Assembly (NCBI GenBank): GCA_018991295.1
Contig: JAGKSZ010000218.1
Span: 1-5,132, forward strand
DNA: 5,132 nucleotides
Source: Porphyrobacter sp.
Lineage (GTDB): Bacteria; Pseudomonadota; Alphaproteobacteria; Sphingomonadales; Sphingomonadaceae
Direction: 5' to 3'
Shown here: in pieces, positions 4,156 to 5,132 of the stretch
Numbering within the stretch: position 1 is the first letter of the stretch
How the letters are laid out: each line of letters begins with the position of its first letter
Translations under genes and position numbers: made by a program
Notes under the pieces: generated by a model
Database searches by the model: none
What the model was told of the DNA's origin: nothing
What the model saw: the letters and a program-made list of their open reading frames with translations, nothing else

Positions 4156-5132
4156 ATGTCGGGAGGCTTGCCAGCCGGATCGCGGGATGCCGCGTGCCAC
4201 AACCTGCGCCTGCCCGCGCGGCGCGCTGGCGTGCGTCTGGCGGCCGCCTTACTGATCGGCGTCGCTGCCGCCCCGCTTGCGGCTCAAGACACACCGCCAG
4301 AGCCCACGCCGCTTCCGGCATCCGGAACACAGGCCCCGCGCCAGATCGATTTCGAGGCGAGCGAACTCAGCTACAACAATGAAAGCGATACCGTCACCGC
4401 GCGCGGCAATGTGATCCTGCGTTCCGAAGACCGCTCGGTTCGCGCCGACGAAGTGGTGTGGTTCCGCCAGACAGGCAAGATCATCGCCAGCGGGAACATC
4501 CGGATGGTCGATGAAGCGGGCAACCAGCTGTTCACCGATCAGGTCGAGCTGACGGAAGAATTCGATACCGGCGCCATGAGCGAACTGCTGATTGCGCTGC
4601 GGGCTGGCGGGCGGCTGGCGGCGCGCTCGGCTGAGCGTAGCGCCGATGGCAACGCCGTGCTGACCGATGCGGCCTATTCGGCCTGCCCCGTGACCGACGA
4701 GGATGGCTGCGCAACCGATCCCAGCTGGCGGGTCACCGCGCGCCGGGTGATCTATGACCAGAAGGCCGCCCGCGTGCGGTTCGAGGGCGCGATGCTCGAA
4801 TTGTTCGGCGCGCGGATCCTGCCGCTGCCCGGCCTTGCCATCCGCACCGATGGCCGCGCAGAAAGCGGCTTTCTGGTGCCCGATGTCCGCGTCACGCAGG
4901 TGAACGGGCTGGAGCTGTCGGGTGAATATTACTGGCGCCTTGCCGACAATATCGATCTGACCCTGGGCGCCTATGTCTTCTCCAATGCCGCGCCGATGGC
5001 CAGCGCCAAGTGGCGGCACCTTACCGAAAAGGGCGCCTATCAGGTCACCGGCTACGCCACCTTTTCCGACCGCGCGACCGACTTTACCGGCGGGCCGAGC
5101 CTGCGCCACGACCCCCGCGGCGATTTTGACGC
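4156..5132 (+). CDS. lptD: LPS-assembly protein LptD, N-terminal part (runs off the right edge)
   Basis: The reading frame is open to the end of the window: 325 complete codons of a protein normally of about 700-800 residues. LptD is the outer-membrane beta-barrel which, with LptE, inserts lipopolysaccharide into the outer leaflet. Visible parts are a signal peptide (hydrophobic 26-40, likely cleavage after PLAA near residue 43), a short Pro-rich linker, and an LptA/OstA-like periplasmic domain (about 63-175) with characteristic repeats such as VTARGNVILRSEDRSVRADEV and KIIASGNIRMVDEAG. A short segment with Cys177 and Cys185 follows, then the barrel start with ESGFLVPDVR (236-245) and YYWRLADNIDLTLGAYVF (258-275). 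These cysteines sit where alphaproteobacterial LptDs often carry a pair; a structural disulfide is inference. The ATG at 4156 has a weak ribosome site and gives a long signal n-region; a GTG at 4231 would give a compact signal peptide but has no ribosome site. Genes such as surA and pdxA often follow in related bacteria. Confidence 0.96.
   Translation, partial: MSGGLPAGSRDAACHNLRLPARRAGVRLAAALLIGVAAAPLAAQDTPPEPTPLPASGTQAPRQIDFEASELSYNNESDTVTARGNVILRSEDRSVRADEVVWFRQTGKIIASGNIRMVDEAGNQLFTDQVELTEEFDTGAMSELLIALRAGGRLAARSAERSADGNAVLTDAAYSACPVTDEDGCATDPSWRVTARRVIYDQKAARVRFEGAMLELFGARILPLPGLAIRTDGRAESGFLVPDVRVTQVNGLELSGEYYWRLADNIDLTLGAYVFSNAAPMASAKWRHLTEKGAYQVTGYATFSDRATDFTGGPSLRHDPRGDFD

Noticed and set aside
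4249..5109. 286-residue minus-strand open frame opposite lptD
   Set aside because: The plus strand encodes clear LptD sequence across the whole interval, so this is a mirror frame.
1..5132. A novel defence, mobile or CRISPR-like system
   Set aside because: There are no spaced repeat arrays, transposase, integrase, toxin-antitoxin pair, nuclease or phage genes; the content is mostly housekeeping with a few small unknowns.

Overview
The window is high-GC DNA (roughly 60-65 % by eye) with strongly GC-biased third codon positions. It most likely comes from an alphaproteobacterium of the Sphingomonadales (Erythrobacter, Novosphingobium or Sphingomonas type). Support comes from the protein styles, the pepA/holC cluster lying divergent to lptD, and the alphaproteobacterial look of the LptD and HolC sequences. 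Genus placement is inference; there is no rRNA or other decisive marker.

Layout. Positions 1-252 hold no gene I can support; the first 80 bases are extremely G-rich on the plus strand and contain two tandem G-quadruplex-type motifs. A Tat-exported intradiol ring-cleavage dioxygenase (253-897, plus) follows. It converges on a small lipoprotein gene (905-1411, minus); only 7 bp separate the two, and a hairpin there contains both stop codons. Reading leftward on the minus strand, the main operon is pepA (2571-4031, leucyl aminopeptidase), a 48-residue DUF2256 zinc-finger-like protein (2325-2471), a small membrane protein of unknown function (1903-2322), holC (1475-1906, DNA polymerase III chi subunit) and then the lipoprotein. 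The DUF2256, membrane protein and holC genes are packed end to end, with an ATGA overlap at one junction and a 2-bp gap or GTGA overlap at the other, so they are probably translationally coupled. A 99-bp gap between pepA and the DUF2256 gene carries a 16-bp direct repeat. Divergent from pepA, and running off the right edge, is lptD (4156 to the end), the outer-membrane lipopolysaccharide translocon; its first 325 codons are present.

How the genes fit together. pepA, holC and lptD are housekeeping functions (peptide turnover, replication clamp-loader accessory, outer-membrane assembly), and their proximity is a known proteobacterial arrangement, not a dedicated pathway. The dioxygenase is a stand-alone exported aromatic-ring-cleaving enzyme with no catabolic partner gene in view. 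I see no mobile element, CRISPR array, tRNA, rRNA, phage gene or defence system, and no convincing evidence for an undescribed system. The most useful things to follow up are the compact DUF2256/membrane-protein/holC block, the shortened active-site loop of the exported dioxygenase, the paired-stop-codon hairpin, the repeat in the pepA-DUF2256 gap and the G-rich left edge.
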